Source: Coliplasma sp045538555
GTDB lineage: Bacteria; Bacillota; Clostridia; Oscillospirales; CAG-382
NCBI GenBank assembly: GCA_045538555.1
Contig: JAZSRP010000004.1
Span: 95,205-159,204, forward strand
Direction: 5' to 3'
Length of the DNA stretch: 64,000 nt
Shown here: piece by piece, positions 41,524-49,900 of the stretch
How the letters are laid out: every line of letters starts with the position of its first letter
How positions within the stretch are numbered: position 1 is the stretch's first letter
Made by a program: the position numbers and the translations under genes
The notes under the pieces: generated by a model
Seen by the model: the letters and a program-made list of their open reading frames with translations, nothing else
What the model was told of the DNA's origin: nothing
Databases searched by the model: none

Positions 41524-42468
41524 ATGAAAAAGATTCTTGCACTTTTCATTGCGGCAGTGTTGATGGTTTCCGCAACATTCATTTTTGCATCAGCCACTGC
41601 TGAGACCATTACCGTTGACGGCAATTTGGATGACAGCGGTTGGGCAGATTCCCGTTGGGTAACCGTCAATTCGGACGACGGCTCCTATCAGGGAGAACCT
41701 ACCACTTCTGACAAGGTGAGCTTTAAATATCAGGTGCGCCTTGATGCAGACAAGATCTACGTTGCAGTCATCTACACTCAGGATTTTGCAGCCACACCCG
41801 ATGATGCTGTTGAGGGCAACGGAAACGGAACAAACATCCGTCTCTGGATTCACAACGGCAATTCCTCCGCAGTGACTTACACTCATTTTTATGACGTGTA
41901 CAGAAGAGCCAATGGCAAAACCAATACCGGCGCATTCTACAACACAAACCCCACCGGCAACGCAAAGGCCGCTATCGCCTCTTCCAGCATCAAAGCGGAA
42001 ACATCTCTTGTTGACGGACAGTACGTAGCAGAGTTTTCTATCGCCCGCTCCGAGTTTGACGGCACAAAAGATTTTACTTATTTCCTTGCTGTTTCCAGCA
42101 AGTTGAATGAGAACATCTGCCTGTTCTACCCCAAGATCACCATTGATCCCAACGGAGAGCGTCTTGGAAACTTCCCCTACAGAGATTGGGAAGACAAGAC
42201 TGCAGGCAAAGCAAACGACGATCTGCTTCTCGGTGAGATTGCAGACGAGACTTCCGAGCCCGTAGTTGACGAGACCTCTGAACCCGTGGTTGATGAGACC
42301 TCTGAGCCCGTAGTTGATGAGACCTCTGAGCCCGTAGTCGAGTCTGCTCCCGAAGATGAGACCTCTGCCGCTCCCACAGGTGACAACGGTGTCAGCACCC
42401 TGCTGCTTGCAGTTATTGCACTTGTTGCTGTTGCGGGATCCGCAGTTGTGATCAGAACACGCGGCTAA
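41524..42468 (+). CDS. Surface-anchored protein with CBM9/DOMON-like domain
   Basis: 314 residues. Signal peptide (about 1-25), then ETITVDGNLDDSGWADSRWV and YQVRLDADKIYVAVIYTQDF, the opening of a family-9-like carbohydrate-binding domain (about 27-225). Then a linker of four DETSEPVV repeats (about 240-275), a membrane helix (STLLLAVIALVAVAGSAVVI) and a short RTRG tail. Same design as the 496-residue protein at 8491. GAGGAG before ATG 41524. It sits 107 bases after the dockerin peptidase but has its own promoter. Confidence 0.75.
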   Translation: MKKILALFIAAVLMVSATFIFASATAETITVDGNLDDSGWADSRWVTVNSDDGSYQGEPTTSDKVSFKYQVRLDADKIYVAVIYTQDFAATPDDAVEGNGNGTNIRLWIHNGNSSAVTYTHFYDVYRRANGKTNTGAFYNTNPTGNAKAAIASSSIKAETSLVDGQYVAEFSIARSEFDGTKDFTYFLAVSSKLNENICLFYPKITIDPNGERLGNFPYRDWEDKTAGKANDDLLLGEIADETSEPVVDETSEPVVDETSEPVVDETSEPVVESAPEDETSAAPTGDNGVSTLLLAVIALVAVAGSAVVIRTRG

Positions 42469-42491
42469 TATACAAAATCAAAAAACAGCAA

Positions 42492-42526
42492 GCGAGACTT
42501 CCACATGGAAGTCTCGCATTTTTTTG
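42492..42526 (+). terminator. Terminator of the CBM9-like gene
   Basis: Stem GCGAGACTTCC-acat-GGAAGTCTCGC with T7. Confidence 0.9.
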
Positions 42527-42527
42527 C

Positions 42528-42566
42528 AAAAAAACGACCTCGGCACATTTTTGTGACGAGGTCGTT
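42528..42566 (-). terminator. Terminator of the scfAB-decarboxylase operon
   Basis: Minus-strand stem AACGACCTCG/CGAGGTCGTT with a T-rich run, 50 bases after the decarboxylase stop. Confidence 0.8.
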
Positions 42567-42616
42567 GGTTTTGTATGACCAAATATATATATTGCAAAAA
42601 GAGTTTTGCAACTGAC

Positions 42617-43945
42617 TCACTTTTGATCAATTAAAACTCTCACCGTTTCAATACCGTAATATCTCATGCATTCAACGGCTGAGTCGGAGATGATCTCGCC
42701 GCTTATCAAAACAGGCACGGCGGGAGGGCAGGAAATGCCCGAGTCTGCCGCGATCCTGCCGCGGCTCTCTTCTCTTCCAACGGTCTCGCGTGGGCTCATC
42801 ATTGCGCTCCGTATATCCGTTGCTGCTTGTGACGGCACAAAAACAGGGGGCTTTTTTGTGATGGGATTGCGTTTTTCTATTTGCAAAAATGCATTTTTGA
42901 TGATGTCAAGATGATTTTTGTTTTTTGGAGTCAGCATCAGCACCAGATGGTCGGGATCTGCATATTCGCACATAACTCCGTTTTTTTCCAAAAGCTTGGC
43001 AAACTCGGTTCCCTCATACCCAAATTTTTTTGTGCTGACAGTGATTTTGAGGGGCTCGTCCCCTGTCAAGGTGTGACCCATCGATACCAAAAAGCTTTTC
43101 AACTCCTCCGCCTGCGGCAAAAAAACCGCCATCCGTTTTTTTGCCGATTGGAGATATACGTTTGCGTTGTCAAGGGATTGAAGAATGATATAGGACGGGC
43201 TGGTAGAGCCAAAAATGCTCATTGCTTCCTTTGCATTCTCACTCAAAAAACAGGGTGCGCTCTTGCTGACGTGGAGATATGCTCCTCCTGTCAGAACCGG
43301 CAGGGTCTTGTGTGCCGAATCGCAGCATACGTCTGCTCCAAGGTCCATCGGGTGATGGCTTTGAGGCAAAAACTTGAGGTATGCTCCGTGAGCATTGTCG
43401 ACGACACACAGCACACCGTGCTTTTTGCAAACGGCGCTGATTCCCTCCACGTCCTGCAGGTTTCCCAAATAATCCGGAGAGGTGAGGTATACCGCTGATG
43501 GGTTGTGTTTTTTTATCATTTCCTCCACGGATTGGGGATCGATCCTGCAGGAAAGGAAGCTTTGCTCCTCACGGGAATACATCCACTCCACTCTGCAGCC
43601 CACCATCGCCGCACCGCTGACAAATGAACGGTGAACGTTTCTTGCTGCCAGTATAATCGGTTCTTGATTTTTGCTTTTTGCGTATGCAGACACAAGCCAA
43701 ATCATGGCGCGAATGCACTGAGAGGATCCCTCGGTGCCAAAAAAGGTGTGTGCGCCGAAAAAGGAACCCGCAAAAGACTCGCTTTGTTTGATAATACCGT
43801 TTGCCTCGTACAGACTGTCGGCGCCGGGGATCTCTGTGATGTCAAAACTTTCTATCACTCCCGAGCCTTTGTGCCCCGGCATATGAGCGCGGACAAATCC
43901 TCTTTTTTTGTACTGGCTGACAAAGTCGCAGATAGGTGTTTTCAT
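42617..43945 (-). CDS. Orn/Lys/Arg decarboxylase-family PLP enzyme
   Basis: 442 residues. Fold-type I decarboxylase making a polyamine or diamine. RAHMPGHKGSG (19-29), TEGSSQCIRA cofactor loop (71-80), VVDNAHGAYL (181-190) and the PLP lysine K213 in CDSAHKTLPVLTGG, followed by the short C-terminal domain of the Bacillus SpeA/YaaO type. Substrate (Arg, Lys or Orn) cannot be set. Starts six bases after scfB, with its ribosome site in the end of scfB. Confidence 0.9.
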   Translation of the reverse strand: MKTPICDFVSQYKKRGFVRAHMPGHKGSGVIESFDITEIPGADSLYEANGIIKQSESFAGSFFGAHTFFGTEGSSQCIRAMIWLVSAYAKSKNQEPIILAARNVHRSFVSGAAMVGCRVEWMYSREEQSFLSCRIDPQSVEEMIKKHNPSAVYLTSPDYLGNLQDVEGISAVCKKHGVLCVVDNAHGAYLKFLPQSHHPMDLGADVCCDSAHKTLPVLTGGAYLHVSKSAPCFLSENAKEAMSIFGSTSPSYIILQSLDNANVYLQSAKKRMAVFLPQAEELKSFLVSMGHTLTGDEPLKITVSTKKFGYEGTEFAKLLEKNGVMCEYADPDHLVLMLTPKNKNHLDIIKNAFLQIEKRNPITKKPPVFVPSQAATDIRSAMMSPRETVGREESRGRIAADSGISCPPAVPVLISGEIISDSAVECMRYYGIETVRVLIDQK

Positions 43946-43951
43946 AAAAAA

Positions 43952-45331
43952 CTACTCCGAAAAACTGCGGTGAACCGCAACCATAATGGCACATTCCATG
44001 CGTTTTCTGAACAGCTCGCAGCCGTATTTGTATACCCCGGTGACGCTTCCCGTGGAGTGGTATGCGTTGGCGGCGCAACCTCCCGAGCAGTAGAGCTTTG
44101 CCCAGCAGTCCGAGCAGTCGGGACGTGCGTACACATTGCAATTCAAAAATTGCTTTTGAATCTCTTTGTTGGAAACTCCGTCAAAAACGTTGCCCAGCAG
44201 GAATTTTTCGTCACCCACAAACTGATGGCAGGGGTACAGGTCTCCCCAGGGGGTCACCGCCATATATTCGGTACCCGATCCGCAGCCGGAGATCCTCTTG
44301 TAAATACATGGGCCGCCGCTGAGATCAATCATATAGTGATAGAAGGTAAACGGCTTGCCTTCTTCGTCCCGCTTGATCATCAGCTCCGCCAGCTTTTCAT
44401 ACTGGTCAAGCAGGACGGGAAGATCCTCCCGGGTCAGCTCCTCCTTGTCGCCGGGGGCGCATACTACCGGCTCCATGCTGAGCTCCGAAAATCCCAGCTC
44501 CAGCATTTGCTTTATGTCTTCCAAAAAATCGGGGTTTGCGTGTGTAAAGGTGCCACGCATATAATAATTCTTTCCGCCCCGTTTTTCCACAAGGCGTTGA
44601 AATTTGGGAACGATCTTCTCCCAGCTTCCGTTTCCGGCATAGTCCACACGGTATCTGTCGTGGATCTCTTTTCTGCCGTCAAGGCTCAACACCACGTTGC
44701 TCATCTCTTTGTTGGCAAACTCAATGACGTCATCGTCGATGAGAACCCCATTGGTGGTGAGCGTAAACCTGAAATTCTTGTTTTTTTCCTTCTCGATGCT
44801 TCTGGCGTAGGCAACCAGCTGCTTTACTACGTCAAAATTCATCAGCGGTTCGCCGCCGAAAAAGTCCACCTCAAGGTTTTTGCGGGAGCCGGAGTTCTCC
44901 ACCAAAAAATCCAATGCCCGCTTGCCCACCTCAAAACTCATGACTGCACGGTCGCCGTGGTATTTGCCTTGAGATGCAAAGCAATAAGAGCAGTTGAGAT
45001 TGCAGGTGTGGGCAACGTGGAGGCAGAGTGCTTTTATGACACCGGAGGTTTTTGCTTTGAGCTGTCCCGCCATGGATTCAAATGTGTCGGGAGCAAAAAG
45101 CTCTTTTTTGTTTTTCAGCTCTGTGATCTGATCATAGCATTCTTTGATGCTCTCTGAGGTGATGCCCTCAGTGTTGAGGTATTTTGTTTCCATTTCCGAG
45201 ACGATGCAGCACTTGCTTTTGCTTTGGTACAAAGAAATAATATCGTACGCAATATCGTCAACCACGTGGATGGCACCGGAGCATACGTCAAGGACGATGT
45301 TGTATCCGCCCAGCTTGTATTGGTGTATCAT
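43952..45331 (-). CDS. scfB: Thioether cross-link-forming SCIFF peptide maturase (radical SAM/SPASM)
   Basis: 459 residues. Radical SAM enzyme that forms Cys thioether links in the SCIFF peptide. An N-terminal RRE-like peptide-binding region (HQYKLGGYNIVLDVCSGAIH) precedes the SAM cluster C110, C114, C117 (HTCNLNCSYCFA). GGEPLMNFD follows, and a C-terminal SPASM domain has CGSGTEYMAVTPWGDLYPC and CSDCWAKLYCSGGCAAN for auxiliary clusters. The start MIHQYK (45331) has GGAG eight bases upstream. Precursor gene scfA lies 57 bases upstream. Confidence 0.95.
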   Translation of the reverse strand: MIHQYKLGGYNIVLDVCSGAIHVVDDIAYDIISLYQSKSKCCIVSEMETKYLNTEGITSESIKECYDQITELKNKKELFAPDTFESMAGQLKAKTSGVIKALCLHVAHTCNLNCSYCFASQGKYHGDRAVMSFEVGKRALDFLVENSGSRKNLEVDFFGGEPLMNFDVVKQLVAYARSIEKEKNKNFRFTLTTNGVLIDDDVIEFANKEMSNVVLSLDGRKEIHDRYRVDYAGNGSWEKIVPKFQRLVEKRGGKNYYMRGTFTHANPDFLEDIKQMLELGFSELSMEPVVCAPGDKEELTREDLPVLLDQYEKLAELMIKRDEEGKPFTFYHYMIDLSGGPCIYKRISGCGSGTEYMAVTPWGDLYPCHQFVGDEKFLLGNVFDGVSNKEIQKQFLNCNVYARPDCSDCWAKLYCSGGCAANAYHSTGSVTGVYKYGCELFRKRMECAIMVAVHRSFSE

Positions 45332-45350
45332 AAACAAATCTCCAATCACG

Positions 45351-45376
45351 AAAAAAGCCGCCCTGCGGCGGCTTTA
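45351..45376 (-). terminator. Attenuating terminator between scfA and scfB
   Basis: Minus-strand AAAGCCGCC-gcag-GGCGGCTTT plus T run in the 57-base gap. Likely lets more scfA than scfB transcript accumulate, giving precursor excess. Confidence 0.75.
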
Positions 45377-45388
45377 ATTCCGAAAAAA

Positions 45389-45541
45389 TCAGTCGTTATT
45401 GTCCTTGTTCTCGCACTGCTGGTTTGCAATACCGCAGCTTGTCTTGCAAGCGGACTGGCAGGAAGTCTGGCACTCGCCGCAACCGCCGTTCTTTGCGCTG
45501 TCACAAAGATTGCGAGTCTTGATTGTCTTGATATGTTCCAT
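45389..45541 (-). CDS. scfA: SCIFF ranthipeptide precursor
   Basis: 50 residues, beginning MEHIKTIKTRNLCDSAKNGG and continuing CGECQTSCQSACKTSC, then GIANQQCENKDNND. The CGECQTSCQSACKTSC core with six Cys in the C-terminal half is the near-invariant SCIFF (six-cysteines-in-forty-five) signature. An additional Cys13 lies in the leader half. ATG 45541 follows GGAGG at seven bases; a longer in-frame extension has no site. It would be modified by ScfB to a sactionine-like thioether peptide whose role is unknown. Confidence 0.95.
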   Translation of the reverse strand: MEHIKTIKTRNLCDSAKNGGCGECQTSCQSACKTSCGIANQQCENKDNND

Positions 45542-45571
45542 TGTGAAACCTCCGATAAAAATTCTTTTTTT

Positions 45572-45600
45572 ATTATAACACATTATTTTTTTGCCGTCAA
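45572..45600 (-). promoter_or_regulatory. Promoter of the scf operon
   Basis: Minus-strand TTGACG (45595-45600), 17 bases, TATAAT (45572-45577). Confidence 0.7.
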
Positions 45601-45631
45601 TACAAAACAAAAAATATTTGGCACCGGCAGT

Positions 45632-46597
45632 TCACGCGTTTTTCAGCTCTTTCAGTTTTTCCACTGCCGATTGGGGTGACAGTATTTTTACGTCACCGCC
45701 AAAGCTCAACACCCAACCAAAAAACATGGGGCTTGCCACCACTTTTACCGTAACTCTAAACCGGTCTCCGTCGTCAAAAAAAGGCAGTTCTTTTCCAAAC
45801 CGGTCAATGATCACGTTGGCGAGACTGTTTTTGCAGGATAGGGTCACCGTTTCCCGCCGGCCGCCAAACATTCCAAACATGCCGTCGGTGTAGGCACCGA
45901 GATCGTATTTTTCAAACCTTTCTTTTCCGGTGCGCTTTGTGTCAAGTATGGAGACTGATTTCATTTTGTCCACACGGTAGTGGCGAACCTCGTTTTTGGA
46001 TTCGTCAACGCCTACCAGATAGTAGTTGTTGTCATCCCAGACAAGTGACCACGGGCTCACGTGATAGGGGTTCCCGCCGTTGCGCAAAACCTGCTCTTTT
46101 TTTTCGTTCCAACTGAAATAAACAAAGCTGACGGACAGATCCCTGTTCATTGCCTCGTGGAGAGCATCAACTGCATAATAGATCTTTTCGTTTGATGTTT
46201 TTGTGCGGTTTGAAACGTAGACCTCCCGGCGGAGACTTTTTTGCTCTGAAGGCGACCCAAATGACGCCAGCTTTTTCACCAGCTCTTCACTCTTTTTTTG
46301 CGTTACAAACTTTGAAGCGCACACCGAGTCTACCAAAAGCTTGAGCTCCGGCAGCTCAAATCGTCGTGAAGCCAAGTAGTATCCCGTGTTTTTTGCTTTG
46401 ACCGTGACAATGTCCAACCCCAGCTCCCGCAGCGCCTCTATGTCCTGATAAATGCTTTTGCGCTCGGCCTTGATGCCGCACAGCGCCAGCTTGTCAATGA
46501 GCTGTCGGAGAGTAAGGGGCGACGAGGCGTCGGTTTCTTTTTCAAATATTTGGGAGAGTATAAAAAGCTTTTTCTTTTGGTTTGCGGATCTGGGCAT
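45632..46597 (-). CDS. WYL-domain transcriptional regulator
   Basis: 321 residues. N-terminal DeoR-type winged HTH (KKLFILSQIFEKETDASSPL, then AERKSIYQDIEALRELGLDI) and a WYL-type ligand domain (YHVSPWSLVWDDNNYYLVGV, HYRVDKMKSVSIL) with a C-terminal WCX-like part. Such regulators often sense nucleotides or DNA damage signals. Start ATG 46597 is supported by GGCGGTG; upstream in-frame ATGs have no site. It lies just before scfA in the same direction, though scfA has its own promoter. Confidence 0.85.
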   Translation of the reverse strand: MPRSANQKKKLFILSQIFEKETDASSPLTLRQLIDKLALCGIKAERKSIYQDIEALRELGLDIVTVKAKNTGYYLASRRFELPELKLLVDSVCASKFVTQKKSEELVKKLASFGSPSEQKSLRREVYVSNRTKTSNEKIYYAVDALHEAMNRDLSVSFVYFSWNEKKEQVLRNGGNPYHVSPWSLVWDDNNYYLVGVDESKNEVRHYRVDKMKSVSILDTKRTGKERFEKYDLGAYTDGMFGMFGGRRETVTLSCKNSLANVIIDRFGKELPFFDDGDRFRVTVKVVASPMFFGWVLSFGGDVKILSPQSAVEKLKELKNA

Positions 46598-46640
46598 TAC
46601 AGCACCGCCTTTTTTCGGATTCCGTTCCATATTTAATAAT

Positions 46641-46678
46641 ATAATAACACACCGCCGAAAAGCTGTCAATCGGTGTGT
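46641..46678 (-). promoter_or_regulatory. WYL gene promoter with flanking operator-like dyad
   Basis: Minus-strand TTGACA (46664-46669), 17 bases, TATTAT (46641-46646). A perfect inverted repeat ACACACCG (46647-46654) / CGGTGTGT (46671-46678) brackets the spacer and -35 box, a good candidate site for autoregulation. Confidence 0.6.
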
Positions 46679-46742
46679 TTTTTGCAAAAAATGTGAAAAA
46701 GTGAAAAAAGTAAATTTTTTACATAAAAATCGTAAAAAGCTA

Positions 46743-46791
46743 TTGACACCTATTGAAAACTGTGATAGTATAATAAACTGCATTATAATGC
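46743..46791 (+). promoter_or_regulatory. Promoter region of the rpoB operon
   Basis: TTGACA (46743-46748) with TATAAT at 46769-46774 (20-base spacer, longer than usual). A second TATAAT at 46784-46789 lies inside the perfect palindrome GCATTATAATGC (46780-46791). Which -10 is used cannot be told by eye. Confidence 0.45.
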
Positions 46792-46815
46792 GTATGGTGT
46801 ACCCTTGTTTTTTGA

Positions 46816-46903
46816 CAGCACGGGCAGGGGAACGTTGCACGCAGGCCCTGCGGCTGAGATAATGCGTTGCGTACCGTGCTGCGGAAATATTGCCGACAGG
46901 CAA
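46816..46903 (+). ncRNA. Structured rpoB leader RNA
   Basis: Nested perfect stems: outer CAGCACGG (46816-46823) with CCGTGCTG (46874-46881); inner GCAGGG (46824-46829) with CCCTGC (46846-46851); then a small hairpin TTGCC-gaca-GGCAA (46890-46903) followed by A8. It lies between promoter and rpoB start where no gene fits. It contains CTGAGA, as TPP riboswitches do, but the other TPP boxes are absent. Function unknown; a transcription-level control of rpoBC is possible. Confidence 0.5.
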
Positions 46904-46930
46904 AAAAATCGAATGGAGTGATTGGTTGAT

Positions 46931-49900
46931 ATGGTGAAAGAGCAGCTTCTCGGAAAAACATTGCGTATGTCTTTTTCCAAGAACGATGAGGTTCTTGAGA
47001 TCCCCAATCTCATTGAAGTGCAAAAGAAGTCCTTCAAGGAGTTTGTAGAGAGAGATATCAAGAGCGTGCTTGAGGATATTTCGCCGATGGCTGACTATTC
47101 GGGAAACCTCATCATCGAGTTTGTAGATTATTCTCTTGATGAGACACCCAAATACAGCGTCGAGGAATGTAAAGAGCGTGACCTCAACTATGCCACACCG
47201 TTTAAGGTGACGGTGAGGTTGACAAACAAGATCACCAACGAGATCAAAGATCAAGAGATCTATATGGGCGATTTTCCGTTGATGACGGATAGCGGCACCT
47301 TTATTATCAATGGTGCGGAGCGTGTTATTGTTTCACAGATCGTCCGCTCACCCGGCATCTATTATGCCGCAACCGATGACAAATCAGGAAAAAAACTGCT
47401 CTCCTCCACCGTGATCCCTTACCGCGGAGCATGGCTTGAGTATGAGACAGACAGTTCCGATATATTTTATGTCAGAATTGACAAAAACCGTAAAATTCCC
47501 ATTACGGTGCTTTTGCGCGCTTTTGGTCTGGGCAGCAACGAGGAGATTCTTGACCGCTTTGGCGATGAGACGATCCTCAAGGCAACTTTTGAAAAAGACA
47601 CCATGCTTGCAGAGGTTGACCGCATCATCCAGTCCGGTGGTATGACCAATCCCGTCGATGAGGCGCTCAAGGAGATCTACCGCAAGCTTCGTCCCGGCGA
47701 TCCCCCCATCGTTGAGAGTGCGCAGATTCTCATCAACAACCTCTTCTTTGATGAAAGAAGATACGATATTTCCCCTGTGGGCAGATACAAGTTCAACAAA
47801 AAACTGGCGCTGGCAAAGCGTATCACCGGACATACTCTGTCCCGTGACTGTATCAGCCCCATTACCGGCGAGATCATCTACGAAGCAGGCCGCAAGCTCT
47901 CCCGCTCCGAAGCGGAAGCAGTGGAGAGAGCCGGTGTATGCGAGGTTTATCTCACCGTATTTGAAGAAGAAACTCCCGTTGAAGTCAAGGTGTTCAACAA
48001 CCGCTGCGTTGACGCAAGCGCAGTGACCGGTATCTCCGATGAGATTCTCGGTCTTGGTGAGTACGTCTCCGTTGAGCCTCTGATGCGTATTATTTCCGAG
48101 GTGGGAATCTCGGACGTTGATGCGTTCAAAAAAGCAATTGACGCTGCAAGAGATGAGCTTATTTGCAAGCACATCACCGTTGATGACATCTTTGCATCAG
48201 TCAACTATCTCATCTGTCTTGCCCACGGAATCGGCAAGGTAGACGATATCGACCACCTTGGCAACCGCCGTCTCCGCTCTGTGGGTGAGCTTTTGCTCAA
48301 CCAGCTGAGAATCGGATTTTCCAAGATGGACAAGATCGTCAAGGAAAAGATGACTACTCAGGATATTGACACCGTCACTCCTCAGTCCCTCATCAACATC
48401 AGACCCATTGTTTCCGCTATCCGCGATTTCTTTGGTTCCAGCCCTCTGTCCCAGTTTATGGATCAGGCCAACCCCTTGGCAGAGCTGACCCACAAACGAC
48501 GTCTCTCCGCACTTGGTCCCGGAGGTCTCTCCAGAGACAGAGCAAGCTTTGAGGTTCGTGACGTTCACTATACCCATTACGGCAGAATGTGTCCCATCGA
48601 GACTCCCGAGGGTCCCAATATCGGTCTTATCTCCTCTCTTGCTACTTTTGCAAAGGTCAACAAGTTTGGATTTATCGAGGCGCCCTACCGCGTTGTTAAA
48701 AATGGTGTGGTTACCAAGGACGTGGTTTATCTCTCTGCGGATGCTGAGGACGAGTACGTGGTTGCGACCGCAAACGAGCCCATAAGCGAGGACGGACATT
48801 TTCTCAACCGCAAGGTGGTTGCCCGTCACAGAGATGAGATCCTTGAGTTTGAGGCAACAAAGATCGACCTGATGGACGTTTCGCCCAAAATGGTGGTATC
48901 CGTTGCTACCGCAATGATCCCCTTCCTCGAAAACGACGATAACACCCGTGCGCTCATGGGCTCCAACATGCAGAAGCAGGCAGTGCCTCTCATGATCAAC
49001 GAGGCCCCTATCATCGGCACCGGTATGGAGTACAAAGCTGCGTACGACAGCGGAGTATTGGTGCTTTGCAAGCGTGACGGTATCGTTGAGAGCGTCTCCT
49101 CTGACAACGTGGTGGTCAGGACCGACGACGGCAGAGCCGACGTGTACAAGCTCATCAAATTCAAGCGCAGCAACCAGGGTACCTGTGTCAACCAGAGGCC
49201 TGTTGTATCCAAGGGCGAGCGCATCCATGCAGGCGACATTGTTGCAGACGGCCCCGCAACCGACCATGGTGAGGTGGCACTGGGCAAGAACGTTCTCATC
49301 GGATTTATGACCTGGGAGGGTTATAACTACGAGGACGCTGTTCTGCTCAACGAGCGTCTTGTAAGAGATGACGTATATACATCTATTCATATTGAAGAAT
49401 ATTACTGCGAGTCCCGCGACACCAAGCTTGGACCCGAGGAGATCACCCGTGAGCTTCCCAATGTGGGCGACGATGCACTGAGGGATCTTGATGCCGACGG
49501 TATCATCCGTGTTGGCGCAGAGGTGCATTCGGGCGATATCCTGGTAGGAAAGGTCACCCCCAAGGGCGAGACCGAGCTGACCGCAGAGGAAAGACTGCTG
49601 AGAGCTATTTTTGGCGAGAAAGCGCGCGAGGTGAGAGATACTTCTCTCAAGCTGCCTCATGGCGAGTCGGGTATCGTTGTTGACGTTCAGGTCTTCTCCC
49701 GTGAGGACTGCGACGTGTTGTCTCCCGGTGTTATCAAGGTTGCCAGAGTTTACGTTGCGCAAAAGAGAAAGATCTCTGTGGGCGACAAAATGGCGGGCCG
49801 CCACGGTAACAAGGGTGTTATTTCCCGTATTCTTCCCAGCGAGGATATGCCTTTCCTTCCCGACGGCACTCCTCTTGATATCGTTCTCAATCCTCTGGGC

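Noticed and set aside
46801..46885. TPP riboswitch before rpoB, suggested by CTGAGA and nearby TAATGCG
   Set aside because: The remaining conserved TPP elements and a thiamine gene are missing; only a generic structured leader is supported.
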